Below are positions 32,414 through 43,180 of a stretch of DNA of 64,000 bases, piece after piece. The notes beneath the pieces are model-generated. The model ran no database searches. It was not told the DNA's origin and worked only from the letters and a program-made list of their open reading frames with translations. The stretch lies in NCBI GenBank assembly GCA_028571685.1, contig CM053148.1, positions 90,046,001-90,110,000 of the forward strand, in the 5' to 3' direction. Position 1 is the stretch's first letter, and each line of letters starts with the position of its first letter. This DNA is from Heterohyrax brucei. Its lineage: Eukaryota > Chordata > Mammalia > Hyracoidea > Procaviidae. Made by a program: the position numbers and the translations under genes.

Positions 32414-33165
32414 AACACTATGTTATCAGGTATATTTTTGTACCTTTTATGTGTGTGGCACTGTGCCCAGCTTGGAGCAAATAGAGGAAGGATGGGAGTT
32501 CTCTTTACTCTGAAGAAGTTCAGGTCTCGTTCCGTTCAGTAATTACAGCAATTTTATGCGGTCTTCAAGGTGTTGAAATTTTAGAACATCTATATGTTAT
32601 TGAACTGACACATTTGGATAATTGTAAGAGAAAATAATTTCTCCAAAAACTTTTTGATTAACTTTGGGAAATAAATTTGAGTGGCACGTTGGTATAGATA
32701 AGGGTAAAGCTCTTTCTTGTCTCCTGATAGTATTCATAAAAAGGTGAAAATAAAAACTTGGAAAGACTGACAATAAAATTTTATTGCTGGAATGAACTTA
32801 TTGGTATGGAAATGAAAGTCAGGTGAAAGTTATTTAAAATGAGGAAAAGTGGAATACCTGAGCTTATCAAGGACAAGAAAATGCTGAAACCTGACACATA
32901 GAGGCTGTAGAACATTCTCAGAATATTTCTGAATAAAATTCAAAATGCATGACAGCAACAATGCACAATTTCTTCTATGATAGCTTAGTTCACACACACA
33001 CCCATATATTATTCATTACATGGATAAAGACTACATTCTTGAAGACTTAGGGCAGTTTTCATGAACTGATCTAGGTAGAAAGCTTCATCACCTATTGTAA
33101 AGGTAAATTCTTACGACTTCTTTCTGAATCATTTTGCCTAGAAATTCCAAATTGAAAAAAAAAAA
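32414..33165. other. Mostly unassigned; ancient repeat trace at 32425-32530
   Basis: TATGTGTGTGGCACTGTGCC, AGCTTGGAGC, AGTTCTCTTTACTCTGAAG loosely resembles the old mammalian GTGCCAGGCACTG repeat. The remainder is unassigned. Confidence 0.3.
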
Positions 33166-33317
33166 GAAGTTCTCAAATTGGGTCTGACTCACAGTGACCT
33201 TATAGGGACAGAGTAGAAATGTCCTCTAGAAGTTTCCCAAGAGACCCTGGTGGGTTAGAATTGCTGCCCTTCTTGTTAGCAGCTGTAGCAGTTAACTACG
33301 ACACTGCCAGTGTTTCC
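33166..33317 (-). mobile_element. AfroSINE, full length, diverged
   Basis: ATTGGGTCTGACTCACAGTG, GTCCTCTAGAAGTTTCCC, CACTGCCAGTGTTTCC. An A-run just upstream is the tail complement. Confidence 0.84.
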
Positions 33318-33606
33318 ATTCTGAAACAAGATGTGCTTTATTTTCAAGACAGAGAATTGTAAGTCATGACTGACTTTTTCCCCCCCCCTTGAACTCCTAT
33401 GTGCAGTCAATCAGATTTGTGTCACTCTACTGAGAAAAAAAATTAAAATTGCTTCGACTTCATCTCACCTTTGCTGGTCTTACAGTAGCACTATCATACA
33501 ATCTTTTCCCTGCACAATTACAGTCAATTTCTGTGTTGTTTTCACATTTTTGTTGTCCCTGTCATCTCCACATAGCAGCTGTGGTAAGCAACCGGTTTAG
33601 CCATCC
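33318..33606. other. Unassigned sequence
   Basis: Contains a short C-run (about 33380-33389). No repeat family is recognised. Confidence 0.4.
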
Positions 33607-34111
33607 GGTCCTGCTCTAACAGAAATACCATTAATGGATGCCTTTAAAAACAGAAGTTTTATTTTGTCACAGCCCAGTAGGATAAAAGTCCAAATTCAGG
33701 ATGTCAGCTCCAGGGGAAGCTTTCCCCCTGTTGGATCTGGCAGAAGTTCCTCATGTTGCACCAGTCTTTGGTCGGGGAGCGTCTTGGCACAGGAACCTCG
33801 GGTCTGAAGGGCGTACTCTACTCCCAGGGCTGCTTTCTTGATGGTATGATTTTCCACACTCTCTGCTTGCTTTCCTTGCCTTTTATCCCTTGTAGGATAA
33901 AAGGTGGTGCAAGTCCCGTTCCAGAGAAGCCTCCTTTTCTGTGGAGCAGGGAGGTGACCTTAGGAAAGCATTTACAGTCCCACCTTGATCCTTTAAACAT
34001 AGGAAAATCACAAAATAGAGGACAATCATAACATAATGTGAATCACAGCCCAGCTAAATGGCTACACACATTTGGGGGTGGGGGCAGGGGACACAGTTCA
34101 ATCCATGACAG
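33607..34111 (-). mobile_element. L1M-like LINE 3' end, antisense
   Basis: The plus strand reads CTAACAGAAATACCATTAAT, AGAAGTTTTATTTTGTCACA, AGGATAAAAGTCCAAATTCA, GTCAGCTCCAGGGGAAGC and finishes with GGGACACAGTTCAATCCATG. This is the reverse of a common LINE tail (GGATTGAACTGTGTCC to TGTTATAGCAG). It is the same broad family as the plus-strand copies at 34789, 42676 and 56488. Frames open in this stretch are antisense by-products. Confidence 0.65.
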
Positions 34112-34174
34112 TAATCTTTAAAAAAAAAATCAATTAGATTGTGTATTTCTTCATTACCTGTCTAACTGACTCAG

Positions 34175-34193
34175 TTTTTTTTTTTTTTTTTTT
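34175..34193 (+). repeat. Poly(T) tract
   Basis: About 19 consecutive T just upstream of the L2 segment. Confidence 0.9.
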
Positions 34194-34195
34194 TA

Positions 34196-34585
34196 CACTA
34201 AAAGCGAGCTCCTTACTACAGTCTTCAAAGCTCTATATGATATGGCTCCTCTCTCCTTCCCCAAATTTATCTCTTGTCACTCCTGGATTTCCCTACTACC
34301 CACCTCTGACTGCCCCAAGCACTGGCCTAATTTGTACACTGTGCTTTTGAATTTGTGTCCCAACCTCATCTGCCTACTCAAAGTCCGTACTGGCTTTGTT
34401 TTCTCAGACAGCACCTGATTCTTTGGCTGTCCAGAAGTTACTGTAGTTTCATATTTTATGACTGAGCGTTTATTTGTTAAAAATCTGTCTCTCCTGCTAG
34501 AGTGTAAGCTCCATGAGACCAGGCATTATGCTGGTCTGGTTTTCCTTTAGATAGCCAGACTTACTAGCAGGGAACCTGGAATATA
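34196..34585 (+). mobile_element. L2 LINE 3' end
   Basis: CTTCAAAGCTCTATATGATA, TGGCTCCTCTCTCCTTCCCC, GACTGCCCCAAGCACTGGCC, AGAGTGTAAGCTCCATGAGA, CCAGGCATTATGCTGGTCTG follows the L2 3' region in order. The frame-like appearance is the remnant of the L2 tail and encodes nothing intact. Confidence 0.75.
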
Positions 34586-34587
34586 AA

Positions 34588-34753
34588 CCAAACAAGCCAA
34601 ATCACTGCCACTGAATTGATTCTGACTCATAGCGGCCCTATAGGTCAGAATAGAACTACTCCATAGAGTTTCCAAGGAGTGCCTGGGGGATTTGAACTGC
34701 AGACCTTTTGGTTAGCAGCCATAGCCACTTAATCACTATGGTATCAGGGTTTC
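34588..34753 (-). mobile_element. AfroSINE, full length
   Basis: CACTGAATTGATTCTGACTC, ATAGCGGCCCTATAGGTCAG, GGTATCAGGGTTTC. The tail complement CCAAACAAGCC is kept. Confidence 0.9.
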
Positions 34754-34788
34754 TTTAAATATTAATTAAACTAATGAATAGGTGGCTT

Positions 34789-35281
34789 TATGTCATGGAT
34801 TGAATTGTGTTCCACTAAAACAGTATGTAGTAATTTGGCTAGGCTATGCTTTCTGTTGTTGGGTGATGTTCCTCCACGTATTAAATCCTGCCTCTATGAT
34901 GTTAACAAGGGAGAATTGGCAACAATTGTGTTGCAGAGGCAGGACTCCAAGTTTAAGATTGTGTTGTGTCTTTAGGCAATCTCTTCAAATACAAGGGAAA
35001 GGGATGCCAGTACAGAACTGGGTACTTCATATCCCATGAAGCAGTGCCAGGAGCAGAGGATTTTCTTTGGAAAGGATCGAGGATCCTGGTGCATCAGAAG
35101 CCCCAGTGCAGGGAAAGACTGACAACAAGGTTCTCCATCCAGAGTCCACAGAGAATGCTTTCCACTGGAGCTGAGGCTCTGAATTTGGACTTGTAGCCTA
35201 CGGGACTGTGACAAAATAAATTTCTTTTTAAAGCAGTCCACTTTTGTTATTTCTGTTATAGCAGCACTGGAAGACTAAGAC
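34789..35281 (+). mobile_element. L1M-like LINE 3' end, sense
   Basis: ATGTCATGGATTGAATTGTG, AATCTCTTCAAATACAAGGG, AGGATCCTGGTGCATCAGAA, TTGGACTTGTAGCCTACGGG, CTGTGACAAAATAAATTTC, GTTATAGCAGCACTGGAAGA. The same 3' terminus (GTTATGGCAGCACTATG-AACTAA) recurs at 43087. Frames inside are not LINE proteins. Confidence 0.65.
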
Positions 35282-35595
35282 ACATGTTTTATGAAGCCGA
35301 GAAATAATTATTCTCTAACAGATATATTTGACAATCAGTAAACAAAATCTCTTACAGTTACTGAGAATTACAGAGTTCCTTCTGTCTCAAATCTCTGTAT
35401 CTTATGCAAATGAGAAACCTATATACCTCATGATCCCTATTTTAAACTTCCTTACAGACGAGGGTAATCACTTCCTTGCTGTCTTCAAAGTTGCTGTAAT
35501 TAGAGATAGCTTTAGTAGTTTCCTTGACGCTCTTTGGTTCAAAGAACTGAAATTGTGGGTCACGTATGAGTGCTAGAAGAAAAAAAGTAAAACCA
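35282..35595. other. Unassigned sequence
   Basis: A frame of 82 codons on plus (35328-35576) has no recognisable motif and no context as a gene. Confidence 0.4.
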
Positions 35596-35745
35596 AAACA
35601 AGCCCCTTGCTTTTCAAAACGATGCTAACTCATAACAGTACTACAGGGCAGAGTAGAATTGCCCCAAAGGGTTTTCAAGGTACAGTTGGTAGATTCAAAC
35701 TGCTAACCTCTGGGTTAACAGCCTCAGTTTCTTTAACCAGGGCTC
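35596..35745 (-). mobile_element. AfroSINE, cluster member 1
   Basis: CAAAACGATGCTAACTCATA, GGCAGAGTAGAATTGCCCC, TTAACCAGGGCTC. First of five SINEs in 815 bp. Confidence 0.83.
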
Positions 35746-35768
35746 TAAAAATAGAAAACAAAAGAAAA

Positions 35769-35907
35769 CAGCCCATTGCTAAGTTGAGTCAGTTCCAAGG
35801 ATCGAGTAGAACTACCCTATACAGTTTCCAAGGAGTAGTTGGTAGATTAGAACAGCCTGCCTTTCGGTTAGTAGCCATAGCTCTTAACCACTGCTCCACA
35901 GAGGCTC
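35769..35907 (-). mobile_element. AfroSINE, cluster member 2
   Basis: CCATTGCTAAGTTGAGTCAG, CGAGTAGAACTACCCTATAC, CCACTGCTCCACAGAGGCTC. A deletion removes the CATAGTGACCCTA block. Confidence 0.83.
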
Positions 35908-35918
35908 TGAAAAAACAC

Positions 35919-36063
35919 ATCCCGGCTGCCATCAGGTTGATTCCGACTCACAGTGATCCTACAGGACGAAGCAGAACTGCCTCATAGAGTTTCCAAGAAG
36001 CCCCTGGAGGATTCGAACTGCAGACCTTTTGGATAGTAGCTATAGAATTTAACCACTATGTCA
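35919..36063 (-). mobile_element. AfroSINE, cluster member 3
   Basis: GGTTGATTCCGACTCACAGT, AGAACTGCCTCATAGAG, GATTCGAACTGCAGACC, GTCACC. It keeps the perfect B-box complement GATTCGAAC. Confidence 0.87.
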
Positions 36064-36218
36064 CCATGGCATAATAGGTTAATTGCTACATCTGCTAACC
36101 AAAAGGTCGGCAGTTCAAATCTGCCTGGCACTCCTTGGAAGCTCGATGGGACAGTTCTACTCAGACCTAAGGGTCACTTTGAGTAGGGCACGACTCAGTG
36201 GCAGTGGATTGGGTTTAG
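36064..36218 (+). mobile_element. AfroSINE, cluster member 4 (only plus-strand copy between 28.4 and 49.2 kb)
   Basis: CATAATAGGTTAATTGCTAC, AAAAGGTCGGCAGTTCAAAT, CACGACTCAGTGGCAGTGG, ending in GGGTTTA. It abuts member 3 head to head. Confidence 0.87.
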
Positions 36219-36244
36219 TCCACCAGCGTAGTGATTAAGTGTTA
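36219..36244 (+). repeat. AfroSINE head fragment
   Basis: TCCACCAGCGTAGTGATTAA with GTGTTATG is an isolated 5' head, cut off by the next, opposite-strand copy. Confidence 0.5.
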
Positions 36245-36409
36245 TGCCAAGCCAAGTGCCGTCGTGTCGGATCCGACTCATGGCGACCCTAGGGCCCAGA
36301 GTTGAACTGACCCCCCGGAGTATTCAGGGAGCGCCTGGTGGATTTGAACTGCTGACCTTGTGGTTAGCAGTGGTAGCAGTTAACCCACTACACCACCAGG
36401 GTTTCCTGT
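36245..36409 (-). mobile_element. AfroSINE, cluster member 5, CACTTGGC tail type
   Basis: GCCAAGCCAAGTGCCGTCGT, GTCGGATCCGACTCATGGCG, then the full body to CACTACACCACCAGGGTTTC. This is the best full-length example of the subfamily whose tail reads GGCACTTGGCTTGGC in sense orientation. It looks less diverged than its neighbours. Confidence 0.9.
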
Positions 36410-37504
36410 TAGGTGCTACAGCAGTCTTATAAAGATTTACATTTTCATTGCATCAGTTGAAATCAAATTGCTGTGCTCAGAAAGAACAATTTCATCTTTT
36501 TGTTTTTGAAGCAAGAATATTTTCTTTTCCTTGTTAAAATTGAAGCAAGATTTTGTTTCAAATTTTGACTCTGAGCTACTTGATGAACTTTAATATGCTA
36601 TTTGTTTGTGATTCGAAGAACTCCTGCCGGAGCTACTTTCCTGTACTGTTTACCCCACTGAAAAAACACAGCATTTCATACGCTTTTATTTGCTTTATAA
36701 ATATATCATGATAATTATGTCATTGTGAATATGGTTATATTTGGAGTTCAGAGTAACATCAAATGCAAAGCAGCAATGTATTTAAATCACAATTACTTTA
36801 CGGCTAACAGCTAGGATACATAAATGAAGACTGCACATCTTTGGGGTTTTAAAAGAGTAAATTTGTATAATAATGGAATCCATGCAGGTTTGTTATAGAG
36901 ATAAATAGGTCAATTCATTGATTTTGCTGTTGAATTATTCCAGAGATAGAAGCTGAGAGCAATGGCCACATTCTGTTCGACATGCTCTATTTCACGACAT
37001 AATTCCCAGTTTTCCACTTCTACTGAGAGTTATGCAGACTGTTTTTTATTAAAACCATGGCATATTTTGATTTTACACTTCAGTTTGCTCCAGGAGAGCC
37101 TGTCTCTGAGACCAGTCATTTGTGCTGCACTCCCCTTGAGAAGCCCCGCTATTAATTGGAACAAAAACGTTTGAATAGTAAATGTCACTGAGTCTCTCAG
37201 GATGTACTAAGCCTTTGCAGCTAGGAGAAAACATAAGGCAAGTCGTCTCTGCTTTGTCTGGATGGGCTAGGGAAACAGGAGGATTCCTAAATCGCGCCTG
37301 CATGCCCAAATAGCAGGAGGTCTTGGGCCATGTGCAGTATCTAATAGCATTTGTTAAGTACTTTTCATGTGTCAAGCATTTACCTTAGTTAGAAGGTTAC
37401 AAAGATGAGGGACAATTGGTCTCTGACCCTGTGGGCTACATGGAAAATCAAGGAGAGTGATGAGCTGTTGGCACACCAGGGTGAGTACATCCGCCTTAGG
37501 GGAT
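36410..37504. other. Unassigned, apparently single-copy sequence
   Basis: Nothing recognised except a weak old-repeat trace at about 37340-37450 (GTACTTTTCATGTGTCAAGC). Confidence 0.4.
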
Positions 37505-37780
37505 AAGCAGCTGTTGACTTCTTACAGCTATTGCTGTGAAACTAATCACTCCAAAATTTAGGGGCTTCAGACAGCACTGTTTCTTTGACTCTCAAGTTTG
37601 TAAGACAGCTAGCTAGTGACCTTCGTCCTTGGATTTCCTGAACTTCACTGGGCTTACTTGTGTCTGTGACCTCAGATGAGACAACAGGGCTGATTTAATT
37701 CTGGTCCACGTGGTCACTCATCCTTCAGTAGGTTAGCCCAGGTTTGTTCAGATGGCAGGTACGGGAATACAAACAGAGAA
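37505..37780. repeat. Ancient interspersed repeat fragment
   Basis: GTGAAACTAATCACTCCAAA, ATTTAGGGGCTTCAGACAGC, CTTCACTGGGCTTACTTGTG follows a motif order common in old mammalian repeats (CAAAATTTAGTGGCTTAAAA, GGGCTCACTCATG). I cannot assign the class. Confidence 0.4.
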
Positions 37781-38091
37781 GGCAGAAATAGAAAAGAATT
37801 ATTGAGACCTGGACATGCATTTGGTATAATGTCATGTTCAAGGACTAGGAAAATAGATTATCTTTTGATACTGATATTGATATTACAAAAACATGTTGCA
37901 AAAGGACCTGGATACAAAGAAGGGAATAATTATGCTCATTTTAAAAAAAATAATGTATTGTGATTGATTTTTTTAAGTGATTTTATCAATTTGGGTCTTA
38001 AATTTCATCAAGAAATTAGGAGGGGCAAGGACATTACTTGACAACACATAAGAATAGAAATGATTCTTAGTTTTAATATATTACGTAGATG

Positions 38092-38235
38092 ACTTCATTT
38101 CATCCTCACACCAACTCTATACCCTGAATTTTATATCTAAGAAAACTGAAACTTAGAGAAAAAACAAGCTACTTGAAAAAAACTAATCAGTGGTGGAGTG
38201 GGGATTGACCCAAGTTGGTCCAACTCTGTTTTTAA
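38092..38235 (-). mobile_element. MIR SINE
   Basis: TTCATTTCATCCTCACACCA, AAGAAAACTGAAACTTAGAG, GTGGTGGAGTGGGGATTGAC, TGGTCCAACTCTG is the reverse complement of the MIR core and head in order (CTGGGTTCGAATCC, CTCAGTTTCCTCATC, GTGAGGATTAAATGAG). Confidence 0.68.
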
Positions 38236-39374
38236 TGCAGTTCTACTGCATCGTCTGTTTACAAACAATTCTTCTAATTTATTCTGAACTTTCTGAACTT
38301 GCTTTCCAGTTTCCTTCATCTTATTTTTTTAGTGGTTTACTCATTTCTTATTCATGCATTATTTGTTCATTTTATCTATTTGTTTCACATTTACACAGGT
38401 CATGTATTTATTTTATTAGAGTGTTCATTGCCTACTAGACTCATTTTTTTCATTTTCTTCTTCCCTGTAGGAAACTGTCATTTGTCCATAGATTAACCAA
38501 CAGCCTTTGTAACTTGGGACCTCCATTCTTAGCATCAGTGCTATTATTATAGGCTAAACAAGGCATGGCATCTGACGATCCTGGGTTAGGCATGTGACCT
38601 AATTTGAATCAATCAGGATGCAAGCAATAACTTCAGGAATTTGATGAGTAAGAATTGTGATTTTGACAGGAATCTATTTTGTTACATGAAATAAATCCAA
38701 ATATAGATAATGGCTACCTTATATTATGGGTAGAGAAAAACATGTTTGAAAGACATGACTCCTCCAAGCCATTAGTGTCCCAAGTTCATGTGGAGTCATT
38801 GCTTTTTGTTTTTCCTCTTCAAAGCCTTGATAATCCAGTGAAGGTTTTGAGAGAAATTCAACTTCTTACACCACTGTTACAGCCTAGAGCTTACGATATT
38901 TCAAGATACAGCACAAAATTCATGATCCTTGTAGTATTGACTCTAGTGGGTTATAAGAAAGTTAGGGCAGGAGGTTCAAAGAGACTAGATTAGTAAGATA
39001 GATTCAAGATAAATTATAAAGAACCTAGTTTAACGTTCTAAGGCATTTGGTTTCTTTGTGAGTATTAAAATAGTGCCATATATTATGCATAGAAAAGAGG
39101 AAGTTATGAACCCTGGGAATCAGATATAAAGAAATATCATGGCATTGGAGAGCCATCAATTTTGTTTTAAAAATATAATTTTAGATATTGATGGGTATTG
39201 TACAGCATAGACAATATACAGACCTGAGATTAAATGATTAGATTGTAAATTTAGCTCTGAAGGTAGAAATACAAGGAGAGACTGAAGAAGTGTTTGCAAA
39301 TAAGTCCTGTACAATGACAGAACTATGCAAAAATGAAATATCACACATACATGACTTCACTTACTTTCCACCTA
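38236..39374. other. Mostly unassigned; possible old LINE trace at 38560-38680
   Basis: GGGTTAGGCATGTGACCTAA, TTTGAATCAATCAGGATGCA resembles an old mammalian repeat motif (GGCATGTGACCCAAG, GGCCAATCAGAATG). The rest is unassigned. Confidence 0.35.
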
Positions 39375-39907
39375 CAAGGACTGACAGTTAAGTCCATGGA
39401 TGCATCCTAAAAAAGGTGCTACCTACCTTATTGCTGATTATCACTGTGGCCACCTTCAAAGTAATCCCCTTGGAAGCTATACACTGATACCAGCACCTGG
39501 ACCATCCTTAAAAGCAATTTTGGAACTCTTTCTCTGGAATGGCCATCAGAGCTGTCATCATATTATACTTGGTGTCCTAAATGTCATCAAAATGTCTTCC
39601 TTTCAATATTTCCTTTGTCTTCAGGCAAAGAAAACAGTGAATAGGGAGGGTATTCCAATATAGTTATTTGTTTGCTGACTCAAAACTCCCTCACAGAGGA
39701 CTACACAGTTAAGTTTGCAAACTTATCACTCAGCCACAGTGCACAATGGCCATTCCAGAAAGTTCCAAAATTGCTTTGAAGGGTGGACTAGGCACTGGCA
39801 TTGGTGCATAGCTTCCCAAGGGGAATCCTTCAAAGATGACGTAGTGATATCCATCAACGAGGTATGCAGTACTTAGAACAATTAAGTTTGTGGATTATCT
39901 GACCTCC
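39375..39907. mobile_element. Palindromic mariner derivative, copy D
   Basis: A TA precedes the left end CAAGGACTGACAGTTAAG. The long antisense arm ends at ACTCCCTCACAGAGGACTAC (39684-39703). The centre shows the 5'-end-like CAGTTAAGTTTGCAAACTTA and GTGCACAATGGCC. The short forward arm runs from ATTCCAGAAAGTTCC to TTATCTGACCTCC. At 533 bp it is the shortest copy. The junctions coincide with those of A, B and E. Confidence 0.8.
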
Positions 39908-42228
39908 AATCAAAAACTGCTGTTAGAATCTAATCAAAATTTTACAAATCATATTCACTATAGCAAATATAAGATGACAAAAAAATTTAGATCCATGACT
40001 CACATGCTTTAAAAGACATTTATCATGACATGCATTGCTGTTAAAATAAGATTTTCATTGCGTGACAAAATAGTCTCATTTACCAGTTATAGTTTTATGT
40101 ATTTGTTTCCTACAAATAAGTATCAAACTACATAATTTATCATCCTAATGAAGATGTAATTTGATGCTGTAATTTCTAAAAATCCCTACCAATCTGCTGA
40201 CACAATGTTGACAGTCTATAATATAGTTTAGATTTGATGACTAGATAAATCCAATTGAATCTTATACTTTAGTTCACTGTACTCAACAATATAAATGTAT
40301 AAATGTTCTTATACAAAAATCTCTGGTGTTATATTGTCTAGCCATTAACCAGAGAAAAATTTAACTTACACAAGCACCTTAACATTTATTTAACATCAAA
40401 AATGTGTATTATTGCAGTTTCCACAGTTATATTTAGTGATAATGCATGTTTGTAAAACAGAGATCGTGTAACTCTAATACCTTGCAATACATTTTCAGCT
40501 TTTCAAAATGTGTAATTGAGAGCTTCACATAACTAATGCCATGATACGCTAGATGCCAGCTACTCTGGCCTCTGCACTGGCCTCTTTCCAAAGTGGCATA
40601 GAACCCCCTCAGCTCCTGTGACCTTGGTCTCCCTCCTCTTCCCTTGCTCTCCTGAGAAATGGCCTTCAGCCTGGAAAACAGTAGTTAAGAAGGCGGCCTG
40701 GCATTTTGTGTATCCACAACTTTCTTGCTCCTTATCTCAGAGTGAACTTGTCAGGCTAATTTCACTAGCAGAGGAATTTTTGTATAAGTTTTGTCTTTAC
40801 CTATTACAAACATGCAGATTAGAGTCTAGGTGTCTGACATACACATCTGTAGTTTAACAAAGAGTTTCTTGTGACTATTTTGTGATGCATAGAGTTATCT
40901 ATGGGCTACGTGCTTGAAAACACAATGTATTTCTTGTTGGAATGATTAACATAAACTGTGATATAAAAACTGTCTTTTCAGATGCCATGGAGAACAGACT
41001 CTGTTGCTGCTAAGTCTCCATTGGTATCAGACCTTGTAAAAAACCTTCCTCTTTCTAACTTGCAGTATGTTTTGTTGGCTCAACTGCTCCAAGGCGTGGA
41101 CCCAAATCAGGTTACAATTGTTAGAATTATAATAGATAATATGATAGTCACAAATTAAATGTGTACAATTAAGCTATCATTATGGTTTTAGTTTTACGTC
41201 TATATCAATGTATTAAGTCAAGCTGAATTGCAACAAGAAACTGATTTGAAAACAAAGAAAAACTTGGTATCAAATATTAGGGTGCATATCCAGTTTCACA
41301 AGAGATTTCAATGTCCATATGTTTTACAAATTTGTTTTCACAAAATTTTATCTAAAATTCTATGTATTAATTAAACTTAAATGAATTCATAGAGCATTTT
41401 CCAGGTGGGTATGTCATTTTTACAAATAAGTCTTCTACCTTGGGACAGACAAGTAATTAAATACTAAAGTCATTGATTATAAGCAATTTAAGAAAGTAAG
41501 TTATAAGAGGAAATATTAAACAAGAAACGTGACCAGGATAAATCATAGTATGAACATATGAATGCATATCTAAAAAGAAGGCTATTAGACCCATAGACTA
41601 GAAAACTATCTTTAAAATGCACAGTCAGCTAATAGCCAATCATTTATTAAATAAACATTTCTTAACTACACAGTTGCAGCCAATGGACCTAGAAACAAGA
41701 GCCTTATTTCTAGTTGGAAAGGCAAGTATATTTTATTCTATTATATAACAATTATATTTATAAAAAAGATTTGAGGCTAATATTTTACAGGGCTAGGTCA
41801 ACATAACATAGCTGCTCTAACTGTAAATGAAGTATATCAGTGTAACCTGGGAGTCATAGCATGTGAAATTAAGAAAGTAGCTTGGTTTCCCAAAAATAGT
41901 TAATTAATAGAATCAACAAGCCTAAGGAGAAAACTAAATATTATCTCCTAATGACGGCACTTGGCTTGGCTGGCTAATAACACTACTCAACTCATACACA
42001 AACTTGGAATCACTGTTGTATACCAACCAGATAAAATATATATATTTATATCCAATGAAAATATAGCACACTATAAAAGAGACATGAGATCAAAAAGCAA
42101 TTTTCATATCTGAGTTAGATCTTCCCTAATGTTAAACTAGATTTTTACTGAGAACATGGCTTTCTTCTCAACTCTCCTTTCTTGACTAGAAAAGCTAAAA
42201 CAAAACAAAACAAGCAAAAAATGATCCT
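39908..42228. other. Unassigned AT-rich sequence
   Basis: This is the longest part of the window without a recognised repeat (2.3 kb). The exception is an AfroSINE tail scrap at 41953-41983 (GACGGCACTTGGCTTGGCTG, plus strand). A moderately GC-richer patch at 40550-40760 has no coding motif. Confidence 0.45.
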
Positions 42229-42383
42229 CATTGTCACGGAGCTAATTCCAACGCATAGTAACCCTGAAGGCCAGAGCAGAGCCGAGCAGAACTGTCTTAT
42301 TTAGTTTCCAAGGAGCACCTGGCAGATTCAAACTTCTGATCTTTTGGTTAGCAGCCACAGCACTTAACTTCTCTACCATCATC
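42229..42383 (-). mobile_element. AfroSINE, full length
   Basis: GGAGCTAATTCCAACGCATA, GTCTTATTTAGTTTCCAAGG, TTCTCTACCATCATC. A small insertion (GCAGAGCCGA) lies in the body. Confidence 0.86.
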
Positions 42384-42675
42384 TAGAAAACACAAGCTTA
42401 TACGTAGGCCTCTTTTAGCCTCTAGTAGACACTCACTTAAATATGATGTCAGAATCTAAAATAAATCTTTAGGTTGAAAATGTTTGTTGTCTAATAGTCA
42501 GTGAATGGCTTTGGATACATGAATAAAAGGACTAACTAATTCATTAATGAATGAATAGAGTATGGGCTTTCTGTACTATAAAGAAAGGAGAAGAAAGGCG
42601 TTTAATGTCACACTCCATTGGGAGGTCACTTCACTGGCCATTTTAGAAGACTACTAGCGATAGTTTAAAATCCTT

Positions 42676-43104
42676 TGTTATGGATTCAGTTATGTCCTTC
42701 CCCCGTCCCTCCCCCCAAATGTTTTGAATTGCTGGTCTTTGTCCCTAGTGATGTTGTTCTATTTGGAAATACAACTTGTCTTTTGCTGTTTTACTGAAGT
42801 CTAGTAGAGTGGATTTTAAGCCTAATTACTTCTTTGTTATAAAAACCCCAGAACAGACACAGAGATACATAAAGGGAGAAGACAGGTGCCAAAGAATGAT
42901 ACGGAAATCCAAGGATTACTGGCAGCAGCTAGAGATTGAAATAGGCAAAGAGAAACCTTCTTAGGAAGTATGCCCTGAATTCTGACTTCTAGCCTCCACA
43001 CCTGTGAGAAAATAAATTCTTTCTTTTTTTTTTTTTTATTTTTTCTTTTTTAAATACCACTTATTTGTGGTAGTTTTGTTATGGCAGCACTATGTAACTA
43101 AAAC
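42676..43104 (+). mobile_element. L1M-like LINE 3' end, sense
   Basis: TGTTATGGATTCAGTTATGT, CTAGTGATGTTGTTC, CCAAGGATTACTGGCAGCAG, CTTCTAGCCTCCACACCTGT, GAGAAAATAAATTC, TATGGCAGCACTATGTAACT. An expanded T-rich tract (43021-43050) interrupts the 3' part. Confidence 0.65.
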
Positions 43105-43180
43105 ATCCTCGAAGGAAGACAACTGCTTGATTATGTGCTGTTCATATGACTTTTGAGGATTATTAAAATTTCCTAATAGG

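Noticed and set aside
33753-34031. 92-codon plus-strand frame
   Set aside because: It lies within an antisense L1M-like tail and has no protein motif.
34782-35241. Overlapping frames of 61-89 codons on both strands as a gene remnant
   Set aside because: The segment matches a LINE 3' tail that recurs at 42676 and 56488.
35607-35987. 126-codon plus-strand open frame
   Set aside because: It runs through three minus-strand AfroSINEs and reads their antisense sequence.
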